Assembly (NCBI RefSeq): GCF_003217325.1
Contig: NZ_QJTI01000003.1
Coordinates: 62,001-126,000, forward strand
Length of the DNA stretch: 64,000 nt
Direction of reading: 5' to 3'
Source of the DNA: Rhodopseudomonas faecalis
GTDB lineage: Bacteria; Pseudomonadota; Alphaproteobacteria; Rhizobiales; Xanthobacteraceae
In this document: piece after piece, positions 35,850 through 44,909 of the stretch
Numbering within the stretch: position 1 is the stretch's first letter
Layout of the letters: the number at the start of each line of letters is the position of its first letter
The notes under the pieces: generated by a model
What the model saw: only the letters and a program-made list of their open reading frames with translations
Told to the model about the DNA's origin: nothing
Databases searched by the model: none
Program-made: the position numbers and the translations under genes

Positions 35850-35936
35850 TGCCAAAGAACTCCGTTGCAGAGACCGCCAGCTTGCCAATCCTGGAACCGG
35901 ACACAAGGGAGGATGTCCCTGACACCGTTAGAGCTG

Positions 35937-35994
35937 TATGTTCTGACGCGTTTTGTTGACGCGAACCGGGATCCACTTCGCTCGAAAACGCTAT
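35937..35994. repeat. dispersed 58-bp repeat, family B copy 1
   Basis: TATGTTCTGACGCGTTTT through CTCGAAAACGCTAT. It differs from the copy at 52281-52338 at only four of 58 positions, in the same orientation. It abuts a family A element. Confidence 0.85.
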
Positions 35995-36146
35995 AATACC
36001 AGCGGCTCATGCCATTGACCCGTCAAGCCCGCGCTTGTCGCGGGCATCCACGTCTTGAACGCGCAGCAAGATCAAAGACGTGGATGGCCGGGACGAAGCC
36101 CGGCCATGACGTGCAGATGGGTTGGTGTCAATCGCCGTTGGTATCA
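35992..36146. repeat. MITE-like repeat family A, copy 3
   Basis: About 155 bp: left end TATAATACCAGCGG, core CCCGCGCTTGTCGCGGGC and CATCCACGTCTTGAA, GATCAAAGACGTGGATGGCC, CCCGGCCATGACGTGC, right end CCGTTGGTATCA. The left end overlaps the family B copy by about three bases. Confidence 0.82.
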
Positions 36147-36212
36147 AACGCCGTGAGCCGCGGGGGATGCCCGCGGCTCGTGATGGTGGACAGCGATGGG
36201 CTCAGGCGATGG

Positions 36213-37142
36213 TCAGCCCCAGGGGCCGCGACCACCCCACAGGCCGCGCCGCGCGGGGGCGGCGGCCGGCTGCGGCGGGCGGATGCCGAGTTTGGCGGCG
36301 AGCTGCTGCAACGCCGCGATCCGGTTCTGGGTCGAGGGATGGGTCGCGAACAGATTGTCCATGCCCTGCCCGGTCAGCGGGTTGATGATGAACATATGCG
36401 CGGTCGCCGGCGCGCGCTCGGCCTCGTAATTCGGCACCTGATGCGCGGCGTTCTCGATCTTGGCCAGCGCCGAGGCGAGCCAGGCCGGCTGGCCACAGAT
36501 GCGCGCGCCGAGATCGTCGGCAGCGTATTCGCGCGAACGGCTGATCGCCATCTGCACCAGCATCGCGGCGAACGGCGCCAGGATCATCATCAGGATCGAG
36601 CCGATGATGCCGAGCCCGCCATTGTTGTTCTCGCCCTCGCGGTTGCCGCCGCCAAAGAACATGCCGAACTGCGCCAGCATCGAGATCGCACCGGCGATGG
36701 TCGCGGTGATCGTCATCAACAGCGTGTCGTGGTTCTTCACATGCGCGAGCTCATGGGCGATCACGCCGGCGAGTTCTTCGCGCGATAGCGACTGCATCAA
36801 GCCGGTGGTGACCGCGACCGCGGCGTTCTCCGGATTGCGGCCGGTGGCGAACGCGTTCGGCTGCGGATTGTCCATGATATAGACCTTCGGCATCGGCAGC
36901 TGCGCGTTGCCGGCAAGATCGGCCACCATGCGCACCAGATCGGGCGCAGAGCGGGCGTCGACCTCCTGGGCGCCGTACATCGACAGCACCATCTTGTCCG
37001 AATTCCAATAGGCGAAGACGTTGGTGGCCGCGGCGACCGCCAGCGCAATCAGAGCGCCCGAGGAACCGCCGATCAGATAGCCGACGCCCATGAACAGCGC
37101 CGTCATCCCGGCCAGCAGGATTGCGGTCTTGAAATAACTCAT
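36213..37142 (-). CDS. htpX: membrane zinc protease HtpX (M48B)
   Basis: A 309-aa inner-membrane metalloprotease that degrades misfolded membrane proteins. Two N-terminal helices are followed by [14 protein letters not shown] (zinc-binding HExxH), two more helices with a Gly/Asn-rich loop, and [11 protein letters not shown] with the third zinc ligand. The C-terminus ends in a Gly/Trp-rich tail ([10 protein letters not shown]). ATG 37142 follows GGAGGAG at ideal spacing; the 25 upstream codons are not needed. Confidence 0.93.
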   Translation of the reverse strand: MSYFKTAILLAGMTALFMGVGYLIGGSSGALIALAVAAATNVFAYWNSDKMVLSMYGAQEVDARSAPDLVRMVADLAGNAQLPMPKVYIMDNPQPNAFATGRNPENAAVAVTTGLMQSLSREELAGVIAHELAHVKNHDTLLMTITATIAGAISMLAQFGMFFGGGNREGENNNGGLGIIGSILMMILAPFAAMLVQMAISRSREYAADDLGARICGQPAWLASALAKIENAAHQVPNYEAERAPATAHMFIINPLTGQGMDNLFATHPSTQNRIAALQQLAAKLGIRPPQPAAAPARRGLWGGRGPWG

Positions 37143-37847
37143 CGTGTTCTCCTCCGAGCCGCGGCTTACGAACCCGCGGCACAGCCGACAAGTGGGGAGC
37201 GGCAATGCGCCGCTCAAGATTGCCCCCTTCAGATCGGCTGCGGCGCCGCGTCGCGGTTTGCGGCAAACGCCTGAAATCGCAGCCAGAAATCAGCCCCAGC
37301 AGCACGCCGGCGGAAGCGCCGCACTTGGCCGGAAACGGCCGCATTGCACCGCCGCGCGGACTGCAAACGCCAGCCACTTGTGCAAGCACCCGGCGCGCGC
37401 GGCCCCGCGCCGCGTGCTTGCTGCATGCCGAATCCTATCGCAAGGTACCGCCGTGAACGAGCGTTCGGCCTCCTGCGCCAGGCAGTCATACAATGAGCCG
37501 CCACCCTCCAGCATCCGGTCATGGTGGGCACGGATCAATAGTTCGGTCTCGGCGGGCCGCAACGCGGCGGCCGGCGATCACCACCTTGGCGCCCTCCGCC
37601 ACGAACACCTCGGCGGTGCGCAGACCGATGCCGCTGGTTGCGCCGGTGATCACCGCAACCTTGCCCTCCAACCGTGCCCTCTCGTTCTCCCCGTTGGTTT
37701 TCCGCGAAACGAAATCGCGGCTGGTGATGCTCTGTTAACGACAATTCGCCGCGCCGCAAGCCGCCCCACAGCAGTACCGCGATTGCGAACGCTTTGGCTC
37801 CCCCACTTAACCAAAACTACAACGACCGCTGACACAGTGCCGGCACC
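37143..37847. other. 705-bp intergenic region with gene remnants
   Basis: Lies between the divergent htpX and GGDEF-EAL genes. It has no intact gene; the recognisable part is the decayed dehydrogenase fragment at 37440-37680, listed separately. The stretch next to htpX (37143-37440) is GC-rich with no clear motif. Confidence 0.5.
37440..37680 (-). pseudogene. short-chain dehydrogenase N-terminal remnant with a second-frame fragment
   Basis: Reading the minus strand from about 37680 gives [20 protein letters not shown], then [17 protein letters not shown], the classic SDR Rossmann start with TGxxxGIG. This stops at an in-frame TGA near 37530. A different minus frame then continues from about 37562 with [20 protein letters not shown], which resembles the C-terminal region of an enoyl-CoA hydratase, though I am unsure. 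Neither piece is long enough to be functional. Confidence 0.6.
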
Positions 37848-39680
37848 ATGTTCAATGCTGATAACAGCGAGCTGCCCACATCTGCTGGCGACGCACCGGA
37901 CGATGACGCCCCCGCGCCATTGCTGCAGGGAAGGCTAAGCCCAGACCAGGCGACCGATCTGGCGATGCTGAAGCGCATCGTCGCATCGCTTCCTGCTGCG
38001 GTGACCGTGCAGGATCGCGACGGCCGTTTTCTGCTCGTCAATGAAGCGGCTGCCACGCAATTCCTGTTGCCGGCCAGCGATCTGGTGCGGATCGCGCCCG
38101 ACAGCCCGCCGCCGAGCGACGCGCTGCTGCGCCGCCGGGAAGTGGGTATCGAGCTGCTACGCGAACGCCGCAGCGTGGTGTGCGAAGAGACCGTGCTCGG
38201 CGCGGACGGCAGCCGGATATTCCGCACCGCGCACAAGCCGGTGCGGATTGCCGGCCTCGATCTGTTGCTGTCGAGCGCCACCGAAATCACCGATCAAAAG
38301 CTGCTCGAACAAAACCTGTTCGAGCGCGCTTATTTCGACGAGCTGACCGGCCTGCCGAACCGCAGCGTGATCGAAACCAAAGCCAATGGTCTGCTCCACA
38401 GCGAGCAGAGCTTTGCGCTGGCATTTCTCGACCTCGATAATTTCAAGCAGATCAACGATTATTACGGCCACGCGGTCGGCGACTCGCTGCTGGTGGAATT
38501 CACCAAGCGCATCAGCCACAATCTGCGTAGCACCGACATGCTGTCGCGCATCAGCGGCGACGAATTCCTGCTGCTGCTGACCCCGGTGCTGAGCCGCAGC
38601 GAAGTCGACGACTATGTCGAGTTCGTAGTGCAGCGGCTGCGCGCGCCGTTCTATATCGACAACACTGAGCTGTTTGCCTCGGCCTCGATCGGCGTCAGCA
38701 TCTATCCCGAGCACGGCCGCACTTTTGGCGAGCTGCGCCACAATGCCGACGTCGCGATGTATCAGATCAAGAACGCCACCAAAGGCGGCGCGGTGATCTT
38801 CGATGCGGCGATGGAGCAGGAAGCGCAGCAGCGCATGCAGACCGAACAGGCGCTGCGGCGGGCGATTCTCGACAAGCGCTTCTGCTGCGCGTTTCAGCCC
38901 AAGGTCGAGATGCGCACCCAGCAGGTGCGCGGCATCGAGGCGCTGGTCCGGTTGCGCGACGAGAACGGCGAGATCCTGGCGCCGGGATCATTCATCAATC
39001 TGGCGGTCGAACTCGGCTTGATCGACGAACTCACCCATCTGGTGCTGGACGAGATCATGCAATCGATCGACCTGATCGACGAAACCTTCGGCGCCGATGT
39101 CAGCATCAGCGTCAACGTCGCCGCCAAGCAGGCCTGCAACCTCGCCTTCATGACGTCCTTCACCGCGGCGCTCGCGGCGACCGGCTGCCCGGAACGGTTC
39201 ATCGTCGAAGTCACCGAAGACGCGTTCGTCGCCAAATCGAAATTCCAGACCGAGATCTTGCCGATGCTGCGCCAGATCGGGGTACGGATCTCGATCGATG
39301 ATTTCGGCATCGGCTACTCATCGCTATCGGCGCTGGCTGATATCACCGCCGATGAAATCAAGATCGATCGGTCGTTCATCACCGATATCCATCAGCGGCC
39401 GCGCAGCCAGAGCATTTTGCGTGCGATCGAATCGATCAGCGACGCGCTCGGCATGACCGTGATCGCGGAAGGCGTCGAGACGCTGGAAGAGGTGTTGTAC
39501 CTGCAGACCGCGACCCGGATTCGCTACGCGCAGGGCTATTACTTCTCCAAGCCGGTGTATCTCGACGAGATCAAGCCGGTGGACCCCATCCGCGACGAAC
39601 TGCGCTGGGCGATCCATGGCCGGCACCCCGAGCCGGCGCGCCTGCGCCCGGCCCGGCACTATGGCGGCGGACGGCACTAA
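37848..39680 (+). CDS. PAS-GGDEF-EAL c-di-GMP signalling protein
   Basis: A 610-aa cytosolic protein. A PAS-like sensor (about residues 40-150) precedes a GGDEF domain (DELTGLPNRSVIE; signature RISGDEFLLLL, i.e. SGDEF) and an EAL domain. The EAL domain has all key residues: EALVRLRD, SVNVAAKQ, VEVTED, IDDFGIGYSSLS, KIDRSFI, AEGVET and AQGYYFSKP. It should therefore hydrolyse c-di-GMP, while cyclase activity is uncertain because of the altered GGDEF motif. No membrane segment. Alone in its transcription unit. Confidence 0.9.
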   Translation: MFNADNSELPTSAGDAPDDDAPAPLLQGRLSPDQATDLAMLKRIVASLPAAVTVQDRDGRFLLVNEAAATQFLLPASDLVRIAPDSPPPSDALLRRREVGIELLRERRSVVCEETVLGADGSRIFRTAHKPVRIAGLDLLLSSATEITDQKLLEQNLFERAYFDELTGLPNRSVIETKANGLLHSEQSFALAFLDLDNFKQINDYYGHAVGDSLLVEFTKRISHNLRSTDMLSRISGDEFLLLLTPVLSRSEVDDYVEFVVQRLRAPFYIDNTELFASASIGVSIYPEHGRTFGELRHNADVAMYQIKNATKGGAVIFDAAMEQEAQQRMQTEQALRRAILDKRFCCAFQPKVEMRTQQVRGIEALVRLRDENGEILAPGSFINLAVELGLIDELTHLVLDEIMQSIDLIDETFGADVSISVNVAAKQACNLAFMTSFTAALAATGCPERFIVEVTEDAFVAKSKFQTEILPMLRQIGVRISIDDFGIGYSSLSALADITADEIKIDRSFITDIHQRPRSQSILRAIESISDALGMTVIAEGVETLEEVLYLQTATRIRYAQGYYFSKPVYLDEIKPVDPIRDELRWAIHGRHPEPARLRPARHYGGGRH

Positions 39681-39830
39681 CAGCCGCGACGCCCTCCGCA
39701 ATTCCCCGGACAAAACCGCAAACCATTGTTTCGACTAGCGCTTTCAGCCTCGCGAGGTTGATCTACCGCAATGTTGCGGCCGCGAGGCGAGCGGATAGTT
39801 GTACCATGAATCAGCAATGCGGAGGGCATC

Positions 39831-40259
39831 ATGCCCAGCACTACGCCGTACCCACTGGTCGATCGGCTGATCGGAGTGTTTGCTGACTGGTTGAAGCATC
39901 GTCAGGAAGTCTCCGAGATGTGTCAGTTCGATGCCGCGGAATTCAGCCGGATCGCGCACGATCTCGGCGTGACGTCCTCCGATCTCGATGAACTGGTGCG
40001 CCATGGTTCGCACAGCGTCGAGGAACTGCCGCATCTGCTCAAGTCGGTCGGCATCGACGAACAGGCCGTGGCCCGCACCCAGCCGCTGGTGTTGCGTGAC
40101 ATGGAGCGCGTGTGCGCGCTGTGCCAGCACAAGAAGGAATGCGATCACGACATCGCCGATGGCTCGCTGGCCGCGCATTACGAGGCCTATTGCAGCAATG
40201 CGGTGACGGTCGATGCGCTGGAGCATGACCTGCCGCCCCCGTCATCGGCGACGCATTGA
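39831..40259 (+). CDS. DUF6455-like small protein
   Basis: A 142-aa protein. ATG 39831 is preceded by GCGGAGGG. The C-terminal half contains a CALCQHKKECDHDI block and a later Cys (YEAYCSN), so three to four cysteines could bind a metal. The N-terminal half is helical (FADWLKHRQEV). I place it in DUF6455 from recall. It overlaps the downstream cytochrome gene start, TGATG, so the two are translationally coupled, hinting at a shared redox or haem-related role. Confidence 0.7.
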   Translation: MPSTTPYPLVDRLIGVFADWLKHRQEVSEMCQFDAAEFSRIAHDLGVTSSDLDELVRHGSHSVEELPHLLKSVGIDEQAVARTQPLVLRDMERVCALCQHKKECDHDIADGSLAAHYEAYCSNAVTVDALEHDLPPPSSATH

Positions 40260-40621
40260 TGGCGACCATGACCCGCACCGGCTGGGTCCGGCTGATCGTC
40301 ACGGCGCTGGTGGTGGCGGCGGCGTTGCTGCTGGTCAGGCTGCATCGCGCCGACGGCACTGCGCCGGCGCAGGCCAGCAAGGGGCAACGTCTGGTCGAAG
40401 CGTGGTGCGTCGAGTGCCACGCCATCGACGGCGATGCCGTGGTCCGCACCGACAAGCGCCAGGGGCCGGACCTGCGCAAGATCGCCAATATGCCAGCGAC
40501 CACCGCGCTGTCGCTCAAGGTGTTCTTGCGCACGCCGCACGCCAACATGCCGAACATCATCATTCAGCCCAGTGACGCGGATGAAATCGTGCATTACATC
40601 CTGAGCCTGAAACGCGATTGA
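40259..40621 (+). CDS. membrane-anchored monohaem cytochrome c
   Basis: A 120-aa protein. An N-terminal signal-anchor (LIVTALVVAAALLLVRL) is followed by a class I cytochrome c domain with CVECH as the haem-binding motif and HANMPNIIIQ providing the distal Met. Predicted periplasmic electron carrier. ATG 40259 overlaps the DUF6455 stop. An acyl-CoA dehydrogenase follows 12 bp on, but no shared pathway is evident. Confidence 0.85.
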   Translation: MATMTRTGWVRLIVTALVVAAALLLVRLHRADGTAPAQASKGQRLVEAWCVECHAIDGDAVVRTDKRQGPDLRKIANMPATTALSLKVFLRTPHANMPNIIIQPSDADEIVHYILSLKRD

Positions 40622-40633
40622 TCGGCTGCCGGG

Positions 40634-41917
40634 ATGGATTTTGAACACAGCGCCAAGGTCGAGCGGCTGCGGGCTCAGCTCGGCGATTTCATGCGCTTCT
40701 ATGTCGAGCCCGCCAATCATGACTGGCATCGCATTGTTGCCGCCGGGCATTATCCACTTGAGCTGATCGAGCGGCTGAAATCGCGGGCGTTCTCCGAAAA
40801 CCTCTGGAACCTGTTCCTGCCGGGACTGCGCGACGACGAGCCGGGCCAGCGGCTGTCCAATGTCGAATACGCGCCGCTCGCCGAGATCATGGGCCGGGTG
40901 CACTGGGCGCCGGAGATTTTCAACTGCAACGCGCCCGACACCGGCAATATGGAGCTGTTGCATCTGGCCGCGACGCCGCAGCAGCGCGCCGCCTGGCTCG
41001 ATCCGCTGCTGATCGGCGAAATCCGTTCCTGCTTTGCGATGAGCGAGCCTGACACCGCCTCGTCGGACGCGCGCAACATCCGCACCACCATGATCCGCGA
41101 CGGCGATCACTACGTGATCAATGGCCGCAAATGGTTCATCACCGGACCGCTGCATCCCCATTGCCGGCTGGCGATCGTGATGGGCATCACCAATCCCGAT
41201 CTGGAGCTGGGCTCGGCCGAGCGCCATTCGATGATGCTGGTGCCGATCGATACGCCCGGCATCGAGATCGTGCGCAACATCCCGATCATGCACTATCACT
41301 CGCCGGAGGGGCATTGCGAATTGCTGTTCCGCGACGTGCGCGTGCCGGCCGAAAACCTGCTCGGCGTCGAGGGTCAGGGTTTTAAGCTGGCGCAGCAGCG
41401 GCTCGGTCCCGGGCGGGTGCATCATTGCATGCGCACCATCGGGCAATGCGAATTGGCGCTGGAGCTGATGTGCGAGCGCGCGCTGGAGCGGCGCGCCTTC
41501 GGTGCGCATCTTTCCGAATTCGGCAATCTGCGTGACTGGATCGCGCAGTCGCGGCTTGAGATCGATCAGGCGCGGCTCTTGGTGATGCAGGCCGCCCATC
41601 GCATGGACCGCCACGGCAATGCCGCGGCGCGGGTCGATGTCTCGGCGATCAAGGTGGTGGCGGCCCAGCTACAGACCCGGGTGGTCGACCGGGCGATGCA
41701 GGTGTTCGGCGCCATGGGGCTGTCGCCCGATACGCCGCTATCCTATTTGTGGACCTGGGGGCGCGCGATGCGTTATCTCGACGGCCCCGACGAAGTGCAT
41801 CTCAACGTCGTCTCCCGGGCGGAACTGGCCAAGGCCAAAACCAGGATCGGTGGCAATGCCGCGCATTTCGTGCCGCCCGAACGGGCGACCACGCCGATCA
41901 AGCCTGGGCGCGGCTGA
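40634..41917 (+). CDS. acyl-CoA dehydrogenase family protein
   Basis: A 427-aa FAD-dependent acyl-CoA dehydrogenase, closest in style to the long ACAD10/11-like group. Flavin and substrate-region blocks are SCFAMSEPDTASSDARNI, GRKWFITG, and VFGAMGLSPDTPLSY. The C-terminal helical domain has RHHCMRTIGQCE-like RVHHCMRTIGQ. The catalytic base cannot be assigned safely. It follows the cytochrome c gene closely. Chain-length specificity unknown. Confidence 0.87.
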   Translation: MDFEHSAKVERLRAQLGDFMRFYVEPANHDWHRIVAAGHYPLELIERLKSRAFSENLWNLFLPGLRDDEPGQRLSNVEYAPLAEIMGRVHWAPEIFNCNAPDTGNMELLHLAATPQQRAAWLDPLLIGEIRSCFAMSEPDTASSDARNIRTTMIRDGDHYVINGRKWFITGPLHPHCRLAIVMGITNPDLELGSAERHSMMLVPIDTPGIEIVRNIPIMHYHSPEGHCELLFRDVRVPAENLLGVEGQGFKLAQQRLGPGRVHHCMRTIGQCELALELMCERALERRAFGAHLSEFGNLRDWIAQSRLEIDQARLLVMQAAHRMDRHGNAAARVDVSAIKVVAAQLQTRVVDRAMQVFGAMGLSPDTPLSYLWTWGRAMRYLDGPDEVHLNVVSRAELAKAKTRIGGNAAHFVPPERATTPIKPGRG

Positions 41918-42119
41918 TCCGTGCTGATGCCACACGCGGCGGATCGGCGATCACCGTTACCAGCCAGCGCGGCACCTCACCCGATTTGTCTTCGCGAACG
42001 GCGCGTACCAATCCTGTCACGGACGTTCCGCCCACCGTCAGCGTTGCGCTGCGCCCGCTGAACTGCGCGATGCGCGAGCGACGGGCTTCCTTCAAGTCGG
42101 TGGTCTCAAGCGTCATCAT
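41898..42119 (-). CDS. small hypothetical protein
   Basis: A 73-aa protein, unrecognised. It is beta-rich by eye (SATLTVGGTSVTGLVRAV, RWLVTVIADPP), perhaps a small barrel. Support is a strong AAGGAGGG at suitable distance before ATG 42119 (a second ATG follows immediately). Its 3' end overlaps the end of the acyl-CoA dehydrogenase gene by 20 bp in convergent orientation. Confidence 0.6.
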   Translation of the reverse strand: MMTLETTDLKEARRSRIAQFSGRSATLTVGGTSVTGLVRAVREDKSGEVPRWLVTVIADPPRVASARISRAQA

Positions 42120-42444
42120 TGCAATAGGCCCTCCTTATCCGCGCCCGAGTAGAGCGCCGCGGCGTTACATGAAAATTAATCGAACGCCTCGGTTGAATAC
42201 CGGGATCAACGGCCTGCGCAGCACCCGTCCGCGTTGTGTCTCAAAGCGACCTCAGCTTTATGGCGAGTTCGCCGACGGGCTCAGTGCCGCTTGTTGATCG
42301 TTGCCGGCCGGCATCCACTTCGCCGCAAAACCAATTAAACTTGCCGCGTCAGTCCTGCGCCGGGCGATGTGCTGCGCTGCAACGCCGCGTTAGACGGACT
42401 ATCCGGTTCACCGTGGCCAGAGCAGCGCTTACAATCGCATCCCG
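42120..42444. other. 325-bp divergent intergenic region
   Basis: Separates the small minus-strand gene from the SbmA/BacA-like gene. Promoters for both should be here. I see no other structure. Confidence 0.3.
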
Positions 42445-43575
42445 ATGAGCCTACTGACCTCCACCACCCCCTCCGACATTCGGCGCTTGGCGCTGTTCCG
42501 CGAGATATCGCGCCGCTTCTGGTTCAGCGGCCGTAGCTCGGTGGTTGCCCTTGTGGTGCTGATGCTGAGCGTGGTGCTGCTGCAGCTTGCAGTGCAGGTT
42601 TATCTCAACCTCTGGAACCGGCATTTCTTCGACGCGCTCGAGCGCCGCGACAGCTACGCGATGTGGTACCAGGCCAAGCTGTTCTTTCCGCTCGCCGCCG
42701 GCAGCGTCGCGCTCGCCGCGATCTCGGTGTGGGGCCGGATGACCACGCAGCGCAAATGGCGCGAGTCGATGACCAAGGAGATCATCCTCGCCTGGTCGAA
42801 GAAGAAGCACGACGGCCCGTTCCCCTCCGGCGTCGATGGCGCCGAGAATCCCGAATACCGGATCGCCGAGGACGTCCGGGTCGCCACCGACGCGCCGATC
42901 GACCTGACGCTGGCGTTCATCTCCTCGGGCCTGACCGCGGCCACCTTTTTCGGCGTGCTCTGGACGGTCGGCGGCAGTTTGGAACTCCGGCTGTTCGGTG
43001 GTTACACCGAGATCCCCGGCTATCTGGTGATCGGCGTGATCCTGTACTCGACCATCATGACCTCGCTGATGCTGCTGATGGGCCGGCGCATGCAGAGCGT
43101 GATCGAGGGCAAGAACCAGGCGGAAGCGGAATTCCGCGCCGCCGCCGAGGTGATGCGCGGCGATCACCCCGAAACGCCCCGCCAGGCCCGGACCATCAGG
43201 GAACGGCTACAGCAGCGGCTCGACGGCGTGATGGCGTCCTGGCGCGATCTGCGCACGCAACTGATCAAGACCACGCTGGTCTCGCATTCCAACTTCCTGA
43301 TGGCGCCGATCGCGGCCTACATCATGTGCGTGCCGAAATACGGCAGCGGCATGATGACGCTCGGCGAGGTGACCCAGAGCGCGGCGGCGTTCGTCACCGT
43401 GCAGGGCGCGATCAACTGGGTGGTCGACAATTATCAGCGGCTGGCGGACTGGCGGTCGTCGGCGCGCCGGGTAGCTTCGCTGCTCTATGCGATCGACAAT
43501 ATGGAAGACCAGGCCGCCATGCCGGCCGACCATGACGATCCCGAGCCCAAGCCGATGTCCTACAACCCCGGCTGA
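42445..43575 (+). CDS. SbmA/BacA-like transporter, ABC membrane domain without ATPase
   Basis: A 376-aa polytopic membrane protein of the SbmA/BacA and YddA type (ABC_membrane_2). Helices occur near residues 33-55, 75-95, 160-180 and 205-230. YLNLWNRHFFDALERRD and the TQRKWRESMTKEII segment are family-typical, as is QGAINWVVDNYQRLADWRSS near the end. There is no Walker A, signature or Walker B, and the protein ends where an ATPase domain would begin in YddA-like proteins. It may import peptides using the proton gradient like BacA. Confidence 0.82.
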   Translation: MSLLTSTTPSDIRRLALFREISRRFWFSGRSSVVALVVLMLSVVLLQLAVQVYLNLWNRHFFDALERRDSYAMWYQAKLFFPLAAGSVALAAISVWGRMTTQRKWRESMTKEIILAWSKKKHDGPFPSGVDGAENPEYRIAEDVRVATDAPIDLTLAFISSGLTAATFFGVLWTVGGSLELRLFGGYTEIPGYLVIGVILYSTIMTSLMLLMGRRMQSVIEGKNQAEAEFRAAAEVMRGDHPETPRQARTIRERLQQRLDGVMASWRDLRTQLIKTTLVSHSNFLMAPIAAYIMCVPKYGSGMMTLGEVTQSAAAFVTVQGAINWVVDNYQRLADWRSSARRVASLLYAIDNMEDQAAMPADHDDPEPKPMSYNPG

Positions 43576-43658
43576 CGGGGTTTCAAATCGCCGGCAAAGG
43601 TCCTATTTGTGGGGCATCCCCCCCGCGCGAGAGACGCTGACCAGATCGGGAGAGCAAC

Positions 43659-43880
43659 GTGCTGAATAAATTCGGCCCCTCGGGGCTTGGCGAAGCCCAG
43701 GTTCAATATCTCGACGGCGATTTCCGCGTCGTTTCCCCGGGCACTTACGTGAAATGCGGCGTGACCGGCGTGCATATCCCGCTCGACGAGCTGAAATATT
43801 GGAGCGTCGACCTCAAGGAAGCCTACGCGACCCCGGCCGCCGTGCTGGAGCGCCACCACCCAAGCGCGTTCAAGCGCTGA
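43659..43880 (+). CDS. DUF2093 domain protein
   Basis: A 73-aa protein of the DUF2093 family (QVQYLDGDFRVVSPGTYVKC, GVHIPLDELKYWSVDL), unknown function. Starts with GTG at 43659, preceded by CGGGAGAG. It is convergent with lpxK; this order is conserved near the lpxK-waaA operon in the group, from recall. Confidence 0.82.
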   Translation: MLNKFGPSGLGEAQVQYLDGDFRVVSPGTYVKCGVTGVHIPLDELKYWSVDLKEAYATPAAVLERHHPSAFKR

Positions 43881-43886
43881 CCTTGT

Positions 43887-44909
43887 TCAGCGCCGCGCGC
43901 CGGTCCTACGCCGGTCGCGCGCCGCGGCGAGCTGAACGGCCAGAAAGCGGCGCAGCGCCGCTTCATCATCAAAGCCCAGGGTCACCGGAAAGCTGGTCAG
44001 CCCGGCCGCTTCGAGCTCCGGCACGGCGCCAAGCCGCGCCAGATCCTTGTCGGTGGTGACCGGAACCAGGCCGTCACGCCGCGCCCGCTCCGCCAACTCG
44101 GCGATCTCGGCGGCACTGAACGGATGATGGTCCGGGAACGGCACGGTCGCCGCGACCTCAAGGCCGTGGCCGCGCAGCGTGGCAAAAAACCGATCCGGAT
44201 CGCCGATCCCAGCAAAGGCCAGCAGCCGCCGGCCGCGCAGTCGCTCCAGCACCGCCGCATCCGGCTGAAACGCAGCGCGCAGCACCCGCCCGCCCTGCTC
44301 GCGCACCGCTGCCGCCAGCGGCTCGGCCGCCCGGCCGTCACCGACAATCACCAGCGCCGAAGTCCGTTCGAGCTGCAGCGGCAATGGCGCACGCAGCGGA
44401 CCGGCCGGCATCACCCGGCCATTGCCGATCGCGCGCTGGCTATCGATCACGATCAGCGCGGCATCCTTGGCCAGAGCCGGGTTCTGAAAGCCGTCGTCCA
44501 TCACGATCACGCTGGCCCGGCGCGACAGCGCCAGCGCGGCACCGGCCTGGCGGTCCTTGGCGACCACCACCGGCACCTCGCGCGCCATCATCAGCGGCTC
44601 GTCGCCGACATCGCCGGCCTGATGGGTGGCCGGATCGACCAGCACCGGACCTTGCAGCCGGCCGCCATAGCCGCGGCTTAGCACCACCGGGGTTTCATCA
44701 AGCTCGCGCAGCAGTCGCACCACAGCCAGCGTGGTCGGGGTCTTGCCGGCGCCGCCGCCGTGATAATTGCCGACGCACAGCACCGGCACCGAGGGCGTCA
44801 GGCCGGGCTTTTTCATGCGCCAAGCGGCGATCGCGCCATAAAGCGCGGCCAGCGGCAGCAGCGCGGCGGACGGCAGCGACCGGCGCTGCCAGAACGCCGG
44901 CTCACGCAT
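43887..44909 (-). CDS. lpxK: tetraacyldisaccharide 4'-kinase LpxK
   Basis: A 340-aa inner-membrane-associated kinase that phosphorylates the lipid A disaccharide 4' position. The P-loop is VGNYHGGGAGKTPTT, followed by RGYGG, DDGFQNPAL and HHPFS, all family hallmarks. ATG 44909 is preceded by AAGGATG. It overlaps the end of waaA by eight bases, giving a Kdo/lipid A pair. Sixth step of the Raetz pathway. Confidence 0.93.
   Translation of the reverse strand: MREPAFWQRRSLPSAALLPLAALYGAIAAWRMKKPGLTPSVPVLCVGNYHGGGAGKTPTTLAVVRLLRELDETPVVLSRGYGGRLQGPVLVDPATHQAGDVGDEPLMMAREVPVVVAKDRQAGAALALSRRASVIVMDDGFQNPALAKDAALIVIDSQRAIGNGRVMPAGPLRAPLPLQLERTSALVIVGDGRAAEPLAAAVREQGGRVLRAAFQPDAAVLERLRGRRLLAFAGIGDPDRFFATLRGHGLEVAATVPFPDHHPFSAAEIAELAERARRDGLVPVTTDKDLARLGAVPELEAAGLTSFPVTLGFDDEAALRRFLAVQLAAARDRRRTGARR

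Noticed and set aside
35956..35997. TTGACG and TATAAT in the family B/A repeat junction considered as a promoter
   Set aside because: The boxes are 30 bp apart, far outside a normal 16-18 bp spacer.
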